NCBI RefSeq assembly: GCF_017876405.1
Contig: NZ_JAGINW010000001.1
Location: 6,895,203 to 6,959,202 of the forward strand
DNA: 64,000 nt
Source: Kibdelosporangium banguiense
Lineage (GTDB): Bacteria; Actinomycetota; Actinomycetes; Mycobacteriales; Pseudonocardiaceae
Direction: 5' to 3'
Part shown: piece after piece, positions 1 to 7,925 of the stretch
Layout of the letters: every line of letters starts with the position of its first letter
Position numbering within the stretch: the first letter of the stretch is position 1
Program-made: the position numbers and the translations under genes
Notes under the pieces: generated by a model
What the model was told of the DNA's origin: nothing
Database searches by the model: none
Seen by the model: only the letters and a program-made list of their open reading frames with translations

Positions 1-1
1 T

Positions 2-67
2 CATGTCGGTTTCGCGCTGGCGGGCGACCTGACCGACCAGTCGGACACGACGTGTCGCGCGAACTGA
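2..67 (+). CDS. 3' end of an upstream gene (partial)
   Basis: Only the last 21 codons are present, reading HVGFALAGDLTDQSD and then TTCRAN before a TGA. This frame was chosen because nearly all of its third positions are G or C, as in the neighbours. The frame that stays open to 90 has poor third-position bias. In many bacteria the gene before mmuM is an S-methylmethionine permease, but too little is visible here to name it. Confidence 0.35.
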   Translation, partial: HVGFALAGDLTDQSDTTCRAN

Positions 68-86
68 TCCGGCGTAACCTGTTTCT

Positions 87-971
87 GTGAAGTTGAACCT
101 GGACCACCCGCTTGTCCTGGACGGCGGACTGTCCAATGTGCTCACCGATGCCGGGCACGACCTCTCCGGCCGGCTGTGGTCGGCCGGATTGCTGCTCGAT
201 GAGCCGGAAGCGATCGCGGCCGCGCACCTCGCGTATTTCCGTGCGGGTGCGCGAGTCGCGATCACGGCGAGTTATCAGGTCACCTATGAGGGTTTCGCGG
301 CGCACGGTGTGGACAGCGATCAGACCACCTTGGCCCTGCGCCGCTCGATCGAACTGGCCAGGCAGGCGGCCGAGCAGGCCGAAGTTGATCATCCACTGTG
401 GATCGCGGGTTCGGTGGGGCCGTATGGCGCGATGCTCGCCGACGGATCGGAGTACCGCGGCCGCTACGGGCTCAGCGTCGAGCAGTTGGTCCGCTTCCAT
501 CGGCCCCGGATCGAGGTGCTGGCCGAGGCGGGCGCGGATGTGCTTGCCGTGGAGACGATTCCGGACGTCGACGAGGCCGAGGCCGTGGTCCGGGTGCTCG
601 ACGAGATCGGTGTCCCGGCGTGGCTGTCCTATTCCGTCAGCGGTCCGGCGACCCGGTCCGGCCAGCCTCTTGATCTTGCCTTCGCCCTGGCGGCCGAATC
701 GGACGCGGTGATCGCGGCCGGAGTCAACTGCTGTGCGGTGGATGACGCCGGGCCCGCCGTACGCGTGGCGGCCAGTGTGACCGGCAAGCCTGTTGTCGTC
801 TACCCGAACAACGGTCAGGCCTGGGACGCGGCCGCGCGGAAGTGGACCGGGGAGCCGACCTTCGATCCCGGCCGGACGAACGACTGGATTGCTGACGGCG
901 CAAGGCTTGTCGGCGGTTGCTGTCAGGTCGGGCCGGATCAGATCGGCGCGCTCGCGGCCATGATCGGCTGA
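87..971 (+). CDS. mmuM: Homocysteine S-methyltransferase (MmuM type)
   Basis: A cytosolic zinc enzyme that moves a methyl group from S-methylmethionine (or S-adenosylmethionine) to homocysteine, giving methionine. At 294 residues it is the usual length for the single-domain family. It opens with the family signature GGLSNVLTDAGHDLSG. The three zinc-ligand cysteines are in GVNCC (near residue 212) and GGCC (near residue 277). The GTG start lies about 20 bp after the preceding stop. No cobalamin or folate domain is attached, which separates it from MetH. The gene ends just before a 12-bp palindrome. Confidence 0.93.
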   Translation: MKLNLDHPLVLDGGLSNVLTDAGHDLSGRLWSAGLLLDEPEAIAAAHLAYFRAGARVAITASYQVTYEGFAAHGVDSDQTTLALRRSIELARQAAEQAEVDHPLWIAGSVGPYGAMLADGSEYRGRYGLSVEQLVRFHRPRIEVLAEAGADVLAVETIPDVDEAEAVVRVLDEIGVPAWLSYSVSGPATRSGQPLDLAFALAAESDAVIAAGVNCCAVDDAGPAVRVAASVTGKPVVVYPNNGQAWDAAARKWTGEPTFDPGRTNDWIADGARLVGGCCQVGPDQIGALAAMIG

Positions 972-979
972 GGCGGTCC

Positions 980-991
980 GGGAGCGCTCCC
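980..991. promoter_or_regulatory. LacI-type operator-like palindrome
   Basis: GGGAGCGCTCCC is a perfect 12-bp palindrome 9 bp after the mmuM stop. With its flanks it reads CGGGAGCGCTCCCA, one base from TGGGAGCGCTCCCA, the site known for the LacI-family cellobiose regulator CebR in Streptomyces. It lies about 130 bp upstream of the adenylating-enzyme operon. A loopless 6-bp arm is a poor terminator, so an operator is more likely. No LacI regulator or cellulase is in the window. Confidence 0.4.
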
Positions 992-1050
992 AGAGCACGT
1001 TAGCGACTCGTCGCGGGCTTGTAAAGGCCGCAAGAAAACGTGGAACGCGT

Positions 1051-1076
1051 TGAACACCGGACGGGCATGTCTCGTT
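1051..1076 (+). promoter_or_regulatory. Candidate ECF (SigL-like) promoter
   Basis: TGAACA at 1051-1056 is followed after 16 bp by CGTTCA at 1073. This resembles the TGAACC-N16-18-CGT promoters described for mycobacterial SigL. It sits 45 bp before the first gene of an operon that ends with an ECF sigma factor of the SigK/SigL type and its anti-sigma factor, so autoregulation is likely. No transcription start is known. Confidence 0.45.
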
Positions 1077-1120
1077 CAGAACTGGTGACGTAACCCAGCC
1101 CGGTGAAAGGCGCATTCATC

Positions 1121-2662
1121 GTGACAGCACCGTTTCAGCTATCCGCGTTGCAGGAGCTGGGCCCGGCCGACCGGGTCGCCTTCCAGCGGTTCGGCTGCGG
1201 TCCGGCCCTTGAGCCCCCGTTCGGCCGAATCCACCACGCCATCCAGGCGCACGCCGCCGAACGTCCACATGCGACAGCCATGGAGCACCTCGGCGCGTGC
1301 ATGACGTACGGTGAACTGGACCGCCGGGCCGATCAGCTGGCCGGCATGCTGGGTGAGGTCGGCGTGCGCGCCGGTGACCGGGTCGGGTTGTTCCTCACCC
1401 GGTCGATGCCGATGGTCGTGGGCATCCTCGCCATCCTCAAAGCCGGCGCGGCGTACGTGCCGCAGGACGTCAGGATCACGCCTGCCGGTCATCTCCAGCA
1501 CATCGTGCGTGTCGCCGGCATCGAAGTCGTGCTGACCACAAGCGAACACGCGGCCGCCCTGCCTGCCGGCATCGCGAAGATCGTGGAAATCGACAGAATG
1601 GCGGGCGGGACGCGAGTCGAACCTGTCGATTCCGGCAACGGCGACACCGCGATGGTGATCTTCACGTCCGGTACGACCGGACAGCCGAACGGTGTTCAGG
1701 TCACCCACGCCAACCTGTGCAACGTCCTGCTCACGGCCCCCGGCTCGCTCGGCATCGCGCCCGGAACGCGAGTCGCTCAGCTGCTGAACATCGCGTTCGA
1801 CATGGCCGCGTGGGAGATCCTCGGCACGCTGGCCAACGGCGGCACGCTGGTCATCCGCGGCCGTGACATCGAGCAGGCGGCCAGGCTGGCCGACGTGATC
1901 ATCGCGACCCCGAGTGTCCTTTCCGGACTGAACCCGGACGCCTGCGCCAATGTCCGCACGGTCGCGGTGGCGGGGGAGCGCTGCCCGCGCTCGCTGGCCG
2001 AGAAATGGTCCAGACGGGCGGCCTTTCACAACTCCTGTGGCCCGACCGAAGTCACCATCGTCAACACCGTCCAGCGATACGAGCACGCCACCGGAATGCT
2101 GACCATCGGCCGGCCGGTCCCGAACACCACTGTGTACGTGCTGGACGAGGCCCTGCGGCCGTGCCCGATCGGCCAGATCGGGGAAATGTGGGCCGGTGGC
2201 GCGTGTGTGACCGCGGGCTATGTGGGCAACGACGCGTTGACCGCCGAGCGGTACCGGCCCGATCCGTTCCTTGGCGGTGACCACAAGATGTTCCGTACCA
2301 GGGATCTTGCCCGCTGGACGCCGGACGGGCAGCTGGAGTACCACGGCCGGACGGACGACCAGGTGAAGGTGCGCGGTTTCCGGGTCGAGCTGGACGCGGT
2401 CACCTCGGCGCTGGAGAAAAGTGCTGGGTGCGTCCGGGCTTTCACTGTGTTGCACGAAGGCCGCCTGGTCGGTTTTGTCAGTCCGCGCACTGCCTCACCG
2501 GAACTGGCCAGGCTAGCTGTCGAGCAGCGGCTTCCGTACTACTGCGTGCCGACGCTGATCGTTCCCATGGACCGGATGCCGATGACCGATCGTGGCAAGG
2601 TGGACCGGTGCGCGCTTCTGTCCTGTATGGACGAACCTGCCCAGCTGGAGACGGTGGCGTGA
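1121..2662 (+). CDS. Stand-alone adenylating enzyme (NRPS A-domain-like)
   Basis: Predicted to activate an unknown carboxylic or amino acid as its AMP ester. Visible motifs are FTSGTTGQPNGVQ (near residue 180), CGPTEVTIVN (near 306), RTRDLARW (near 392), KVRGFRVE (near 416) and the catalytic-lysine motif GKVDR (near 492). A4 reads FDMAAWEIL. No carrier, condensation or thioesterase domain follows, so the product is not captured on this protein. GTG 1121 is preferred over GTG 1103 because GAAAGG lies 10 bp before it. The stop overlaps the start of the membrane flavoprotein by 4 bp. In fungal TmpL the two parts are fused, which suggests these two proteins work as a pair. Substrate unknown. Confidence 0.8.
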   Translation: MTAPFQLSALQELGPADRVAFQRFGCGPALEPPFGRIHHAIQAHAAERPHATAMEHLGACMTYGELDRRADQLAGMLGEVGVRAGDRVGLFLTRSMPMVVGILAILKAGAAYVPQDVRITPAGHLQHIVRVAGIEVVLTTSEHAAALPAGIAKIVEIDRMAGGTRVEPVDSGNGDTAMVIFTSGTTGQPNGVQVTHANLCNVLLTAPGSLGIAPGTRVAQLLNIAFDMAAWEILGTLANGGTLVIRGRDIEQAARLADVIIATPSVLSGLNPDACANVRTVAVAGERCPRSLAEKWSRRAAFHNSCGPTEVTIVNTVQRYEHATGMLTIGRPVPNTTVYVLDEALRPCPIGQIGEMWAGGACVTAGYVGNDALTAERYRPDPFLGGDHKMFRTRDLARWTPDGQLEYHGRTDDQVKVRGFRVELDAVTSALEKSAGCVRAFTVLHEGRLVGFVSPRTASPELARLAVEQRLPYYCVPTLIVPMDRMPMTDRGKVDRCALLSCMDEPAQLETVA

Positions 2663-3870
2663 CCGAGACCTCGATACCGCGGACCGCGCTGCCGCCGGCC
2701 GAACGGTCGCTGGCGGCCAGGCTCAGACGTCGCCCTTTCACGCATCACAACCGGCTTGTCGCCGCTGTGGTGTGCGCCAACCTCGCGTGCGTTGCCGTCG
2801 CCCCTTCGACCATGGTGCTCGCCAACTTCACGCTCGCCGTGCTGATCCGCCAGCAGTACGTGATCAACCTGCTGTTCTGGCTGGCCACCAGCGCGCCCAC
2901 GCGGTGGCCGCTGCGTGTGCGCTGGACATTGGGCAAGGTCTATCACTTCGGCGGCCTGCACGTCGGCGCTGCGACCTGTGCCACGGTCTGGTTCCTCGTC
3001 ATGGCAGTGACCACGCCGCCGCACGTCCTGACCTGGACGATAGCGGCCCTGCTGGTTGCGATGGTGGTGTTCGCATGGCCTTCGGTACGCGCGCGTTGTC
3101 ACGACCGGTTCGAACGGGCACATCGGTTCGGTGGCTGGACTGTGCTTGTGCTGTTTGCAGTCCACGCGGTGCTGTTCGGCGATGAGGCAGCCGGTTGGGT
3201 GCTGGCGGTCGTGGTGGCCAGTGTTGCGTTGCCGTGGCTCCGGTTGCGGCGCGTGCCGGTGCGGATTGTGCGGCCATCACGGCATGTGGCTCTCGTTCAC
3301 TTTGACTACGGGGTGACGCCGTTCGCCGGTTCGTCCACTGCCGTGAGCCGGAATCCTTTGCTGGAATGGCATTCCTTTGCGAATGTTCCCGCGCCGGGGC
3401 GGTCGGGATTCCGGCTGACGATCTCCCGGGCGGGGGACTGGACCGGGTCGCTCATCGACGACATGCCCAGTCATGTCTGGGTCAAAGGGATTCCGACCGC
3501 CGGTGTGGGCAACATCGACAAGCTGTTCACGTCGGTCGTGTGGGTGGCCACGGGCAGCGGTATCGGGCCGTGCCTGCCGCACCTGCTTTCCGGCTCCACG
3601 CCCGCGCGTCTGGTGTGGTCGACGCGCCATCCCCGGCGTACGTACGGCGATGCGCTGGTCGACGAGATCCTCGAAGTGCAGCCGGACGCGGTCGTCTGGG
3701 ACACCGACAGCGACGGCAAGCCCGATCTTGTCGCACTGGCCTATCAGGTGTGCCGGGAATCCGGCGCCGAGGCGGTGATCTGCATCTCCAACCGGAAGAC
3801 CACTTGGCATGTCGTGCAGGAGCTGGAAGCCCGCGGGATTCCGGCGTTCGGCGCGATCTGGGACTCATGA
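2659..3870 (+). CDS. Six-span membrane flavoprotein, TmpA/TmpL-like
   Basis: 403 residues. Residues 31-195 hold about six hydrophobic spans; the rest is a cytosolic ferredoxin-reductase-like FAD/NAD(P) region, with VWVATGSGIGP near residue 300 as the nucleotide-binding loop. Histidines stand in the membrane part at 96, 101, 155 and 169. H155 and H169 have 13 residues between them, as in haem-binding ferric reductases, so haem is possible but unproven. GTG 2659 overlaps the preceding stop by 4 bp, indicating translational coupling. The protein resembles fungal TmpA and the C-terminal half of TmpL, which act in redox homeostasis and development. Its electron acceptor is unknown. Confidence 0.7.
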   Translation: MTETSIPRTALPPAERSLAARLRRRPFTHHNRLVAAVVCANLACVAVAPSTMVLANFTLAVLIRQQYVINLLFWLATSAPTRWPLRVRWTLGKVYHFGGLHVGAATCATVWFLVMAVTTPPHVLTWTIAALLVAMVVFAWPSVRARCHDRFERAHRFGGWTVLVLFAVHAVLFGDEAAGWVLAVVVASVALPWLRLRRVPVRIVRPSRHVALVHFDYGVTPFAGSSTAVSRNPLLEWHSFANVPAPGRSGFRLTISRAGDWTGSLIDDMPSHVWVKGIPTAGVGNIDKLFTSVVWVATGSGIGPCLPHLLSGSTPARLVWSTRHPRRTYGDALVDEILEVQPDAVVWDTDSDGKPDLVALAYQVCRESGAEAVICISNRKTTWHVVQELEARGIPAFGAIWDS

Positions 3871-3880
3871 GGTGACCACT

Positions 3881-4651
3881 GTGGACTATCAGACACTCGA
3901 CTGTGACGAGCGGGACGGCATCATCACCGTGACCGTGACACGCCCGGCGGCACGAAATGCCCTCTCCAGGCTCACGTTGACCGAACTGCACCATCTGCTC
4001 AGCGGCCTGACCACGCCGATGATCCTTACCGGCTCGGCCGGTCCCGCGTTCGTCGCGGGCGCGGACATCCGTGAGATGGCCGCCATGACTCCCGAGGAAG
4101 GCGAGGAGTTCGGCCGGCTCGGGCAGGCCGTGACCAGCCTCCTGGAATCGGTTCCGGTGCCCGTGATCGCCTGTGTGGACGGCTACGCGCTCGGCGGTGG
4201 CTGTGAGATCGCGATGGCGTGCGATTTCGTCTACGCGACCGAGAAGTCCGTGTTCGGGCAGCCCGAGGTGCTGCTCGGGCTGATTCCCGGATTCGGCGGG
4301 TGCGTGCGGCTGCAACAACTGGTCGGCCCGGCCCGTGCCCGTGAGATGATCTATTCCGGCCGCCAGGCCGACGCTGCCGAGGCACACCGGATCGGGCTGG
4401 TGAACGCGATCTTCGACAGCCGCGACGCAATGCTCGCCGCCGCACGCGGCACGCTGGCCACGATCAGGCAGAACTCACCGGCGGCGGTGTCATTGTGCAA
4501 GGCGGCGATCAACGCCGCACGCTGTCAGGATGTCCAGAGCGGCCTGCAGATCGAGCTCGCGGCGTTCCGGCAGGCCTTCACCACGCCGGACATGCGGGAG
4601 GGTACAGCGGCATTCCTGGCCAAGCGTCAGCCGGCGTTCCATCGAGCCTAG
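3881..4651 (+). CDS. Enoyl-CoA hydratase/isomerase (crotonase) family
   Basis: 256 residues, a normal length. The oxyanion-hole segments are PAFVAGADIREM and ALGGGCEIAM. Both glutamates used by true hydratases are present, one in GGGCE and one in FGQPE, so hydration of a 2-enoyl thioester is feasible. GTG 3881 is chosen because AGGTG lies 6 bp upstream; GTG 3872 in the same frame would add three residues and would nearly abut the previous stop. As third gene of the adenylase/flavoprotein operon it probably acts on the same unknown acyl compound. Confidence 0.85.
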   Translation: MDYQTLDCDERDGIITVTVTRPAARNALSRLTLTELHHLLSGLTTPMILTGSAGPAFVAGADIREMAAMTPEEGEEFGRLGQAVTSLLESVPVPVIACVDGYALGGGCEIAMACDFVYATEKSVFGQPEVLLGLIPGFGGCVRLQQLVGPARAREMIYSGRQADAAEAHRIGLVNAIFDSRDAMLAAARGTLATIRQNSPAAVSLCKAAINAARCQDVQSGLQIELAAFRQAFTTPDMREGTAAFLAKRQPAFHRA

Positions 4652-5171
4652 GCGGTGTGACATCAACGAAAGCCATACCGCGCTGCTGTGCGCCCTGCAT
4701 GACCAACACGCGGCACCGCTTTGGCGTTATGTCCTGCACCTCACCGGCGACGACCAGTTCGCCCACGATGTCGTCCAGGAGGCGCTGCTGCGTGCCTGGA
4801 AGAACCCCGGCATCCTGGAACAAGGCCTGGTCGCCGCGCGGGCGTGGCTCTACACGGTCGCCCGCAACGTCGTCATCGACGAACGCCGCAGTGCCCGGGC
4901 CCGGCGTGAGGTCGGCGCCCGCAACGTCCCGGAAGGCCGCCGGTCGGACCCGACCGAGTCGGCTCTGGACACCTGGCTGGTGTCCGACGCGCTCATGCAA
5001 CTCACACCGGACCACCGGACAGTGATCATCCGTGCCTACTACCTCGGCCAGTCGGTCGCCGAACTGGCCGAGGAGCTGGACATACCGCCGGGCACCGTAC
5101 GGTCCCGGCTGCACTACGGCCTGCGCGCGCTGCGGCTCGCGTTACAGGAAAGGGGAGTGACTGGGCCTTGA
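4530..5171 (+). CDS. ECF RNA polymerase sigma factor, SigK/SigL-like
   Basis: Region 2 starts near DNA position 4680 (LLCALHDQHAAPLW) and includes AHDVVQEALLRAW. Region 4 carries VAELAEELDIPPGTVRSRL. There is no ATG, GTG or TTG in frame at the expected N-terminus near 4660. The only normal in-frame start is ATG 4530, which adds about 44 basic, non-homologous residues and overlaps the crotonase by 122 bp. An ATC start at 4662, or a frameshift after GTG 4657, are alternatives. A rare TTA leucine codon lies at 5142. The stop overlaps the anti-sigma start (TTGA). The candidate SigL-type promoter at 1051 implies autoregulation. Confidence 0.85.
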   Translation: MSRAACRSSSRRSGRPSPRRTCGRVQRHSWPSVSRRSIEPRRCDINESHTALLCALHDQHAAPLWRYVLHLTGDDQFAHDVVQEALLRAWKNPGILEQGLVAARAWLYTVARNVVIDERRSARARREVGARNVPEGRRSDPTESALDTWLVSDALMQLTPDHRTVIIRAYYLGQSVAELAEELDIPPGTVRSRLHYGLRALRLALQERGVTGP

Positions 5172-5572
5172 GCACCCAGGCGGACCCGTACCGTGACTGG
5201 GATGTCGCCTATGTACTGGGATCGCTCTCCCCTGCCGAGCGACGAGAGTTCGAAGACCATCTCAGCCAGTGCCCGTCCTGCGCCGCGGAAGTCGGCACAC
5301 TCGCGGGCATGCCCGGCATCCTGTCGGCGGTGAACCCCGGCCAGGCCATCGAACTGCTGGACCCGGCCGGCCCGGCACCGGAAACCGTGCCGCCCCGGCC
5401 GCCCCGGCCGGCCCACTCGTCTCGCCGCCGAGGCCGCGTCCGGTTCGCCGTGGGATTCCTCGCCGCCGCGGCAGCCGGCGCCGCCCTGACCCTGGCCCTC
5501 CAATCCGGCACAATCGCCTCACCAGCCGAAAAAGCGACTCGCACAACAGTCTGCCGGGCCGAACGCGACTGA
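5168..5572 (+). CDS. Zinc-binding anti-sigma factor with one membrane span
   Basis: 134 residues. The N-terminal ASD region has a H-x3-C-x2-C zinc motif (HLSQCPSC, near residues 35-42) after the typical YVLGSLSPAERREFEDHL. A single span lies near residues 94-115. Only about 20 residues follow it, so the extracytoplasmic RskA-type domain of most relatives is absent. It presumably holds the adjacent sigma factor at the membrane. The TTG start overlaps the sigma stop by 4 bp. The short C-terminus may be natural or a truncation; the next gene is convergent 12 bp away. Confidence 0.8.
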   Translation: MSTQADPYRDWDVAYVLGSLSPAERREFEDHLSQCPSCAAEVGTLAGMPGILSAVNPGQAIELLDPAGPAPETVPPRPPRPAHSSRRRGRVRFAVGFLAAAAAGAALTLALQSGTIASPAEKATRTTVCRAERD

Positions 5573-5584
5573 CAGCTGGTATTT

Positions 5585-6373
5585 CTACTCGTCCCGGTAG
5601 GCCCGCATGTTGCGCAGCAACAGGTATGTGTCCTGGAGTTGGCCGGAGTCGCTGAGCGAGCGGTAGATTCCCCACTTGGGGTGGGCCTGGTCGCCGCCGA
5701 GCCAGGTGTCGATGCCGGTGCGGGACGCGTTGACGACTGTGGTGCCGCCGTCCTTCAGGGAGTAACGCAGGCGGCCGCCGGAGCCGTCGGCGACCTTGAT
5801 CTCGATCTCCACGTCGATCCACTTGTTGCGCAGCGGGACCAGGTCGGTGACGCCGAGTTTCGCCTGGCCCTCACCGAACATCCGCATCTCGACGCGTTCG
5901 GAGCTGCCCGAACGGTTGAGCGACATGGTGACCACGGGGGAGTCCACGCTGGTGTGCTTGACCTGGAAGATGTGCGTGAAACTGGTCGTGGCCTTCAGGG
6001 AGGGCGGGATGAACATCTGGTAGTTGTAGCGCCAGGTCTCGTTCTTCTTCATGTCCACGCGGCTGCCGTTGGCCGACATCGCCCGGACCTCCTGGCGCTG
6101 GCGGTCGGAACCGTCCCGGTCGGACTTGTGCATGACGAACCGGTACTGGCCGGGTTCGGCGAAGATGTGGGTGACTCCTGGATGCGAGTCGGCGCGATCG
6201 TCCTCGACACCTACGAAAGCCCGCAGCCCGTCCTTGCCGGGATCGGGGTTCCACCGCAGGCGGAACGCCGTGATGCCGACATCGGCGGAAGCCATGCCGG
6301 TCAGCATAGGTGCGGCCGCCGCGGCGAACACGCCCGCGCGCAACGTGGTTCGGCGGTTGAACAGGTTGGCCAT
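5585..6373 (-). CDS. Tat-exported polysaccharide-lyase-like protein
   Basis: 262 residues starting MANLFNRRTTLRAG, a twin-arginine signal with a hydrophobic core ending at SADVGIT. The mature part is a beta-rich jelly-roll-type sequence (FIPPSLKATTSFTHIFQVK, KWGIYRSL) like secreted heparin-lyase/glucuronan-lyase proteins of actinomycetes. The exact family and substrate cannot be fixed by eye. ATG 6373 is preferred because GAGGAG lies 4 bp upstream. A TTGACA -35 element is on the minus strand at 6448-6443. The leader carries a 12-bp tandem repeat. Confidence 0.6.
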   Translation of the reverse strand: MANLFNRRTTLRAGVFAAAAAPMLTGMASADVGITAFRLRWNPDPGKDGLRAFVGVEDDRADSHPGVTHIFAEPGQYRFVMHKSDRDGSDRQRQEVRAMSANGSRVDMKKNETWRYNYQMFIPPSLKATTSFTHIFQVKHTSVDSPVVTMSLNRSGSSERVEMRMFGEGQAKLGVTDLVPLRNKWIDVEIEIKVADGSGGRLRYSLKDGGTTVVNASRTGIDTWLGGDQAHPKWGIYRSLSDSGQLQDTYLLLRNMRAYRDE

Positions 6374-6390
6374 GACACTCCTCGAAAGCC

Positions 6391-6415
6391 AGGCGGCGGA
6401 TCGAGGCGGCGGATC
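6391..6415. repeat. Two-copy direct repeat in the lyase leader
   Basis: AGGCGGCGGATC occurs at 6391-6402 and 6404-6415, a 13-bp period, between the TTGACA element and the ribosome-binding site of the lyase-like gene. It could be a regulator site or a simple duplication. Confidence 0.5.
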
Positions 6416-6475
6416 TCTACCATCGGTGAGAACCCGCCGATGTGTCAAGTGCACCAAGCCCCAGCCGGGCTTTGC

Positions 6476-6525
6476 CCCCAATGCCACATTGGTGGCATCA
6501 GATGTCCCCAATGTGGCATTGGGGA
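6476..6525. terminator. Paired hairpins between the PucR gene and the lyase gene
   Basis: CCCCAATGCCACATTGG (6476-6492) and TCCCCAATGTGGCATTGGGGA (6505-6525) are each near-perfect hairpins (9-bp stem, 3-base loop in the second) and are also complementary to each other. They lie 15-64 bp after the stop of the minus-strand PucR gene, so a terminator for that transcript is the simplest reading. There is no long U-tract. Confidence 0.5.
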
Positions 6526-6539
6526 CACAAAAACGAGGG

Positions 6540-7742
6540 CTAGCGCACGCCCTTGAGCAGGGCGCGGGCCCGCAGGGCGGCTTCGGCTTCGAAGCGGAAG
6601 TCCGGATCGTTGAGCCGGTCGCCGAACAACTCGGTCAGCTGGTGCATCCGGTAGCGCACGGTCTGCGGGTGGATTCCCAGGAGTGTGGCCACTTCCGGGG
6701 CGCTGCGGCCGGTCGAGGTCAGCCAGGCCAGCAGTGTCGACTCCAGCCGCTCGCGCTGCATCGGGGTCATGTCCTGGAAGACCTGGGTCGCCCGGTCACT
6801 GACCTGCTGGGCGAGGTGCTCGTCGTTGAGCAGCAGCAGATCGCAGAGGTGGTCGGCGCTGTGGATGACGGGCCTGCGGGGGATCGCGCCACGCTGGACC
6901 AGTTGAAGTGTCTGACGTGCCCACTGCAGCGAGAGCCGGATGTCGGCGATCGGGACTGTGAGGCCGATGACGGCGAGCCTGCCGCGCAGAACGCGGTACA
7001 GCAGCGATCCTTGCCGGGCGTCGGGGTCGGGGATCAGCAGATATGGCTCGGCGTCGTCGGTCGACGCGAGGATCGCCTGGGGGAGTGCGGGCAACTCCAG
7101 TGGGGCGTCGTCGTTGGCTTCGATCGCGATGCAGGTGGCCGTGCCGGGCAACGGCCAGCGGGCCTGCCGGGCGACGTCCTCGACCGTGGTCCAGGAGACC
7201 GGCGCGGCCGACATCAGTTGCGCGAGAAGACGTTCACGGCTGCGCTGACGGCTGGTCGCGGCGGCTGCCTGTGCGTCGGCGTAGCCCTTCACTGATTCGG
7301 CTGCCATGTCGTTGATGTGGGTGAAGACGGCTTCGGCGAGGATGCCGGTGATCTCGGCGGAGAATCCCGCGCGTCTGGCCACGTTGGCGTACTGACGCCA
7401 GGCCACTCGGGCGCCGACCCGGTACGCGGCTTGCAGCGCGTCGAGGCTGCGGCCCTCATGCCATTCGCCGCGGCCCAGCCGCCGGTAGATCTTGGCGTTG
7501 TGCTCCTGGGGCGAGTCCGGGGCCACGATCAGCTCCACGAACTGCCGGAGCCCCTGCTCCACGCCCATCCGCAGGCCCACGCCGAAAGCGCCTTCCAGCG
7601 GCCGGTTGTAGGCCGCCACCTCCTGGCGGATGGTGGCGATCATCTCCTCGGCGACCTTGGGGATCTCCGGCTGCAGCCAGGACGCGACCGACGCCGGTAG
7701 TGCCTGCCATGGAAAACTGTCATCCTGGGACATGTCCGGCAT
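6540..7742 (-). CDS. PucR/CdaR-family transcription regulator
   Basis: 400 residues. The C-terminal helix-turn-helix is APEVATLLGIHPQTVRYRMH (near residues 355-375), typical of the PucR/CdaR group. A central GGDEF-related segment and an N-terminal sensory region precede it. AAAGG lies 8 bp before ATG 7742; a second ATG at 7733 is possible. It lies downstream of the cutinase gene on the same strand. It may control the cutinase or the divergent MMPL exporter, but that is only positional. A second PucR-type protein is at 26633. Confidence 0.85.
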   Translation of the reverse strand: MPDMSQDDSFPWQALPASVASWLQPEIPKVAEEMIATIRQEVAAYNRPLEGAFGVGLRMGVEQGLRQFVELIVAPDSPQEHNAKIYRRLGRGEWHEGRSLDALQAAYRVGARVAWRQYANVARRAGFSAEITGILAEAVFTHINDMAAESVKGYADAQAAAATSRQRSRERLLAQLMSAAPVSWTTVEDVARQARWPLPGTATCIAIEANDDAPLELPALPQAILASTDDAEPYLLIPDPDARQGSLLYRVLRGRLAVIGLTVPIADIRLSLQWARQTLQLVQRGAIPRRPVIHSADHLCDLLLLNDEHLAQQVSDRATQVFQDMTPMQRERLESTLLAWLTSTGRSAPEVATLLGIHPQTVRYRMHQLTELFGDRLNDPDFRFEAEAALRARALLKGVR

Positions 7743-7893
7743 CGGTCGCGCCTTTCTGGGGTAGCCTCCCGAGCGCCGTGGACTTCATGAATAGCACACA
7801 ATCTGGCTTGGTTCGGCCGCCATGCGGCCGATATCGCAGTGCGCCGGTAATATTTGTGGCCCACTGCCCAAGCGGCCGGTCCGAATTGTCACC

Positions 7894-7920
7894 GCCGTGA
7901 CATCTTTATCGAGTCACGGC
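7894..7920 (-). terminator. Hairpin after the cutinase gene
   Basis: GCCGTGAC (7894-7901) and GTCACGGC (7913-7920) form an 8-bp perfect stem with an 11-base loop, 6 bp after the cutinase stop. An overlapping alternative stem TGTCAC-CGCC-GTGACA spans 7887-7902. It is likely a terminator, although the GTGAC half-sites could also bind protein. The rest of 7743-7893 holds the PucR promoter region and no gene. Confidence 0.45.
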
Positions 7921-7925
7921 TCTGA

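Noticed and set aside
980..991. Rho-independent terminator after mmuM.
   Set aside because: The palindrome has no loop and no U-tract; an operator is more plausible.
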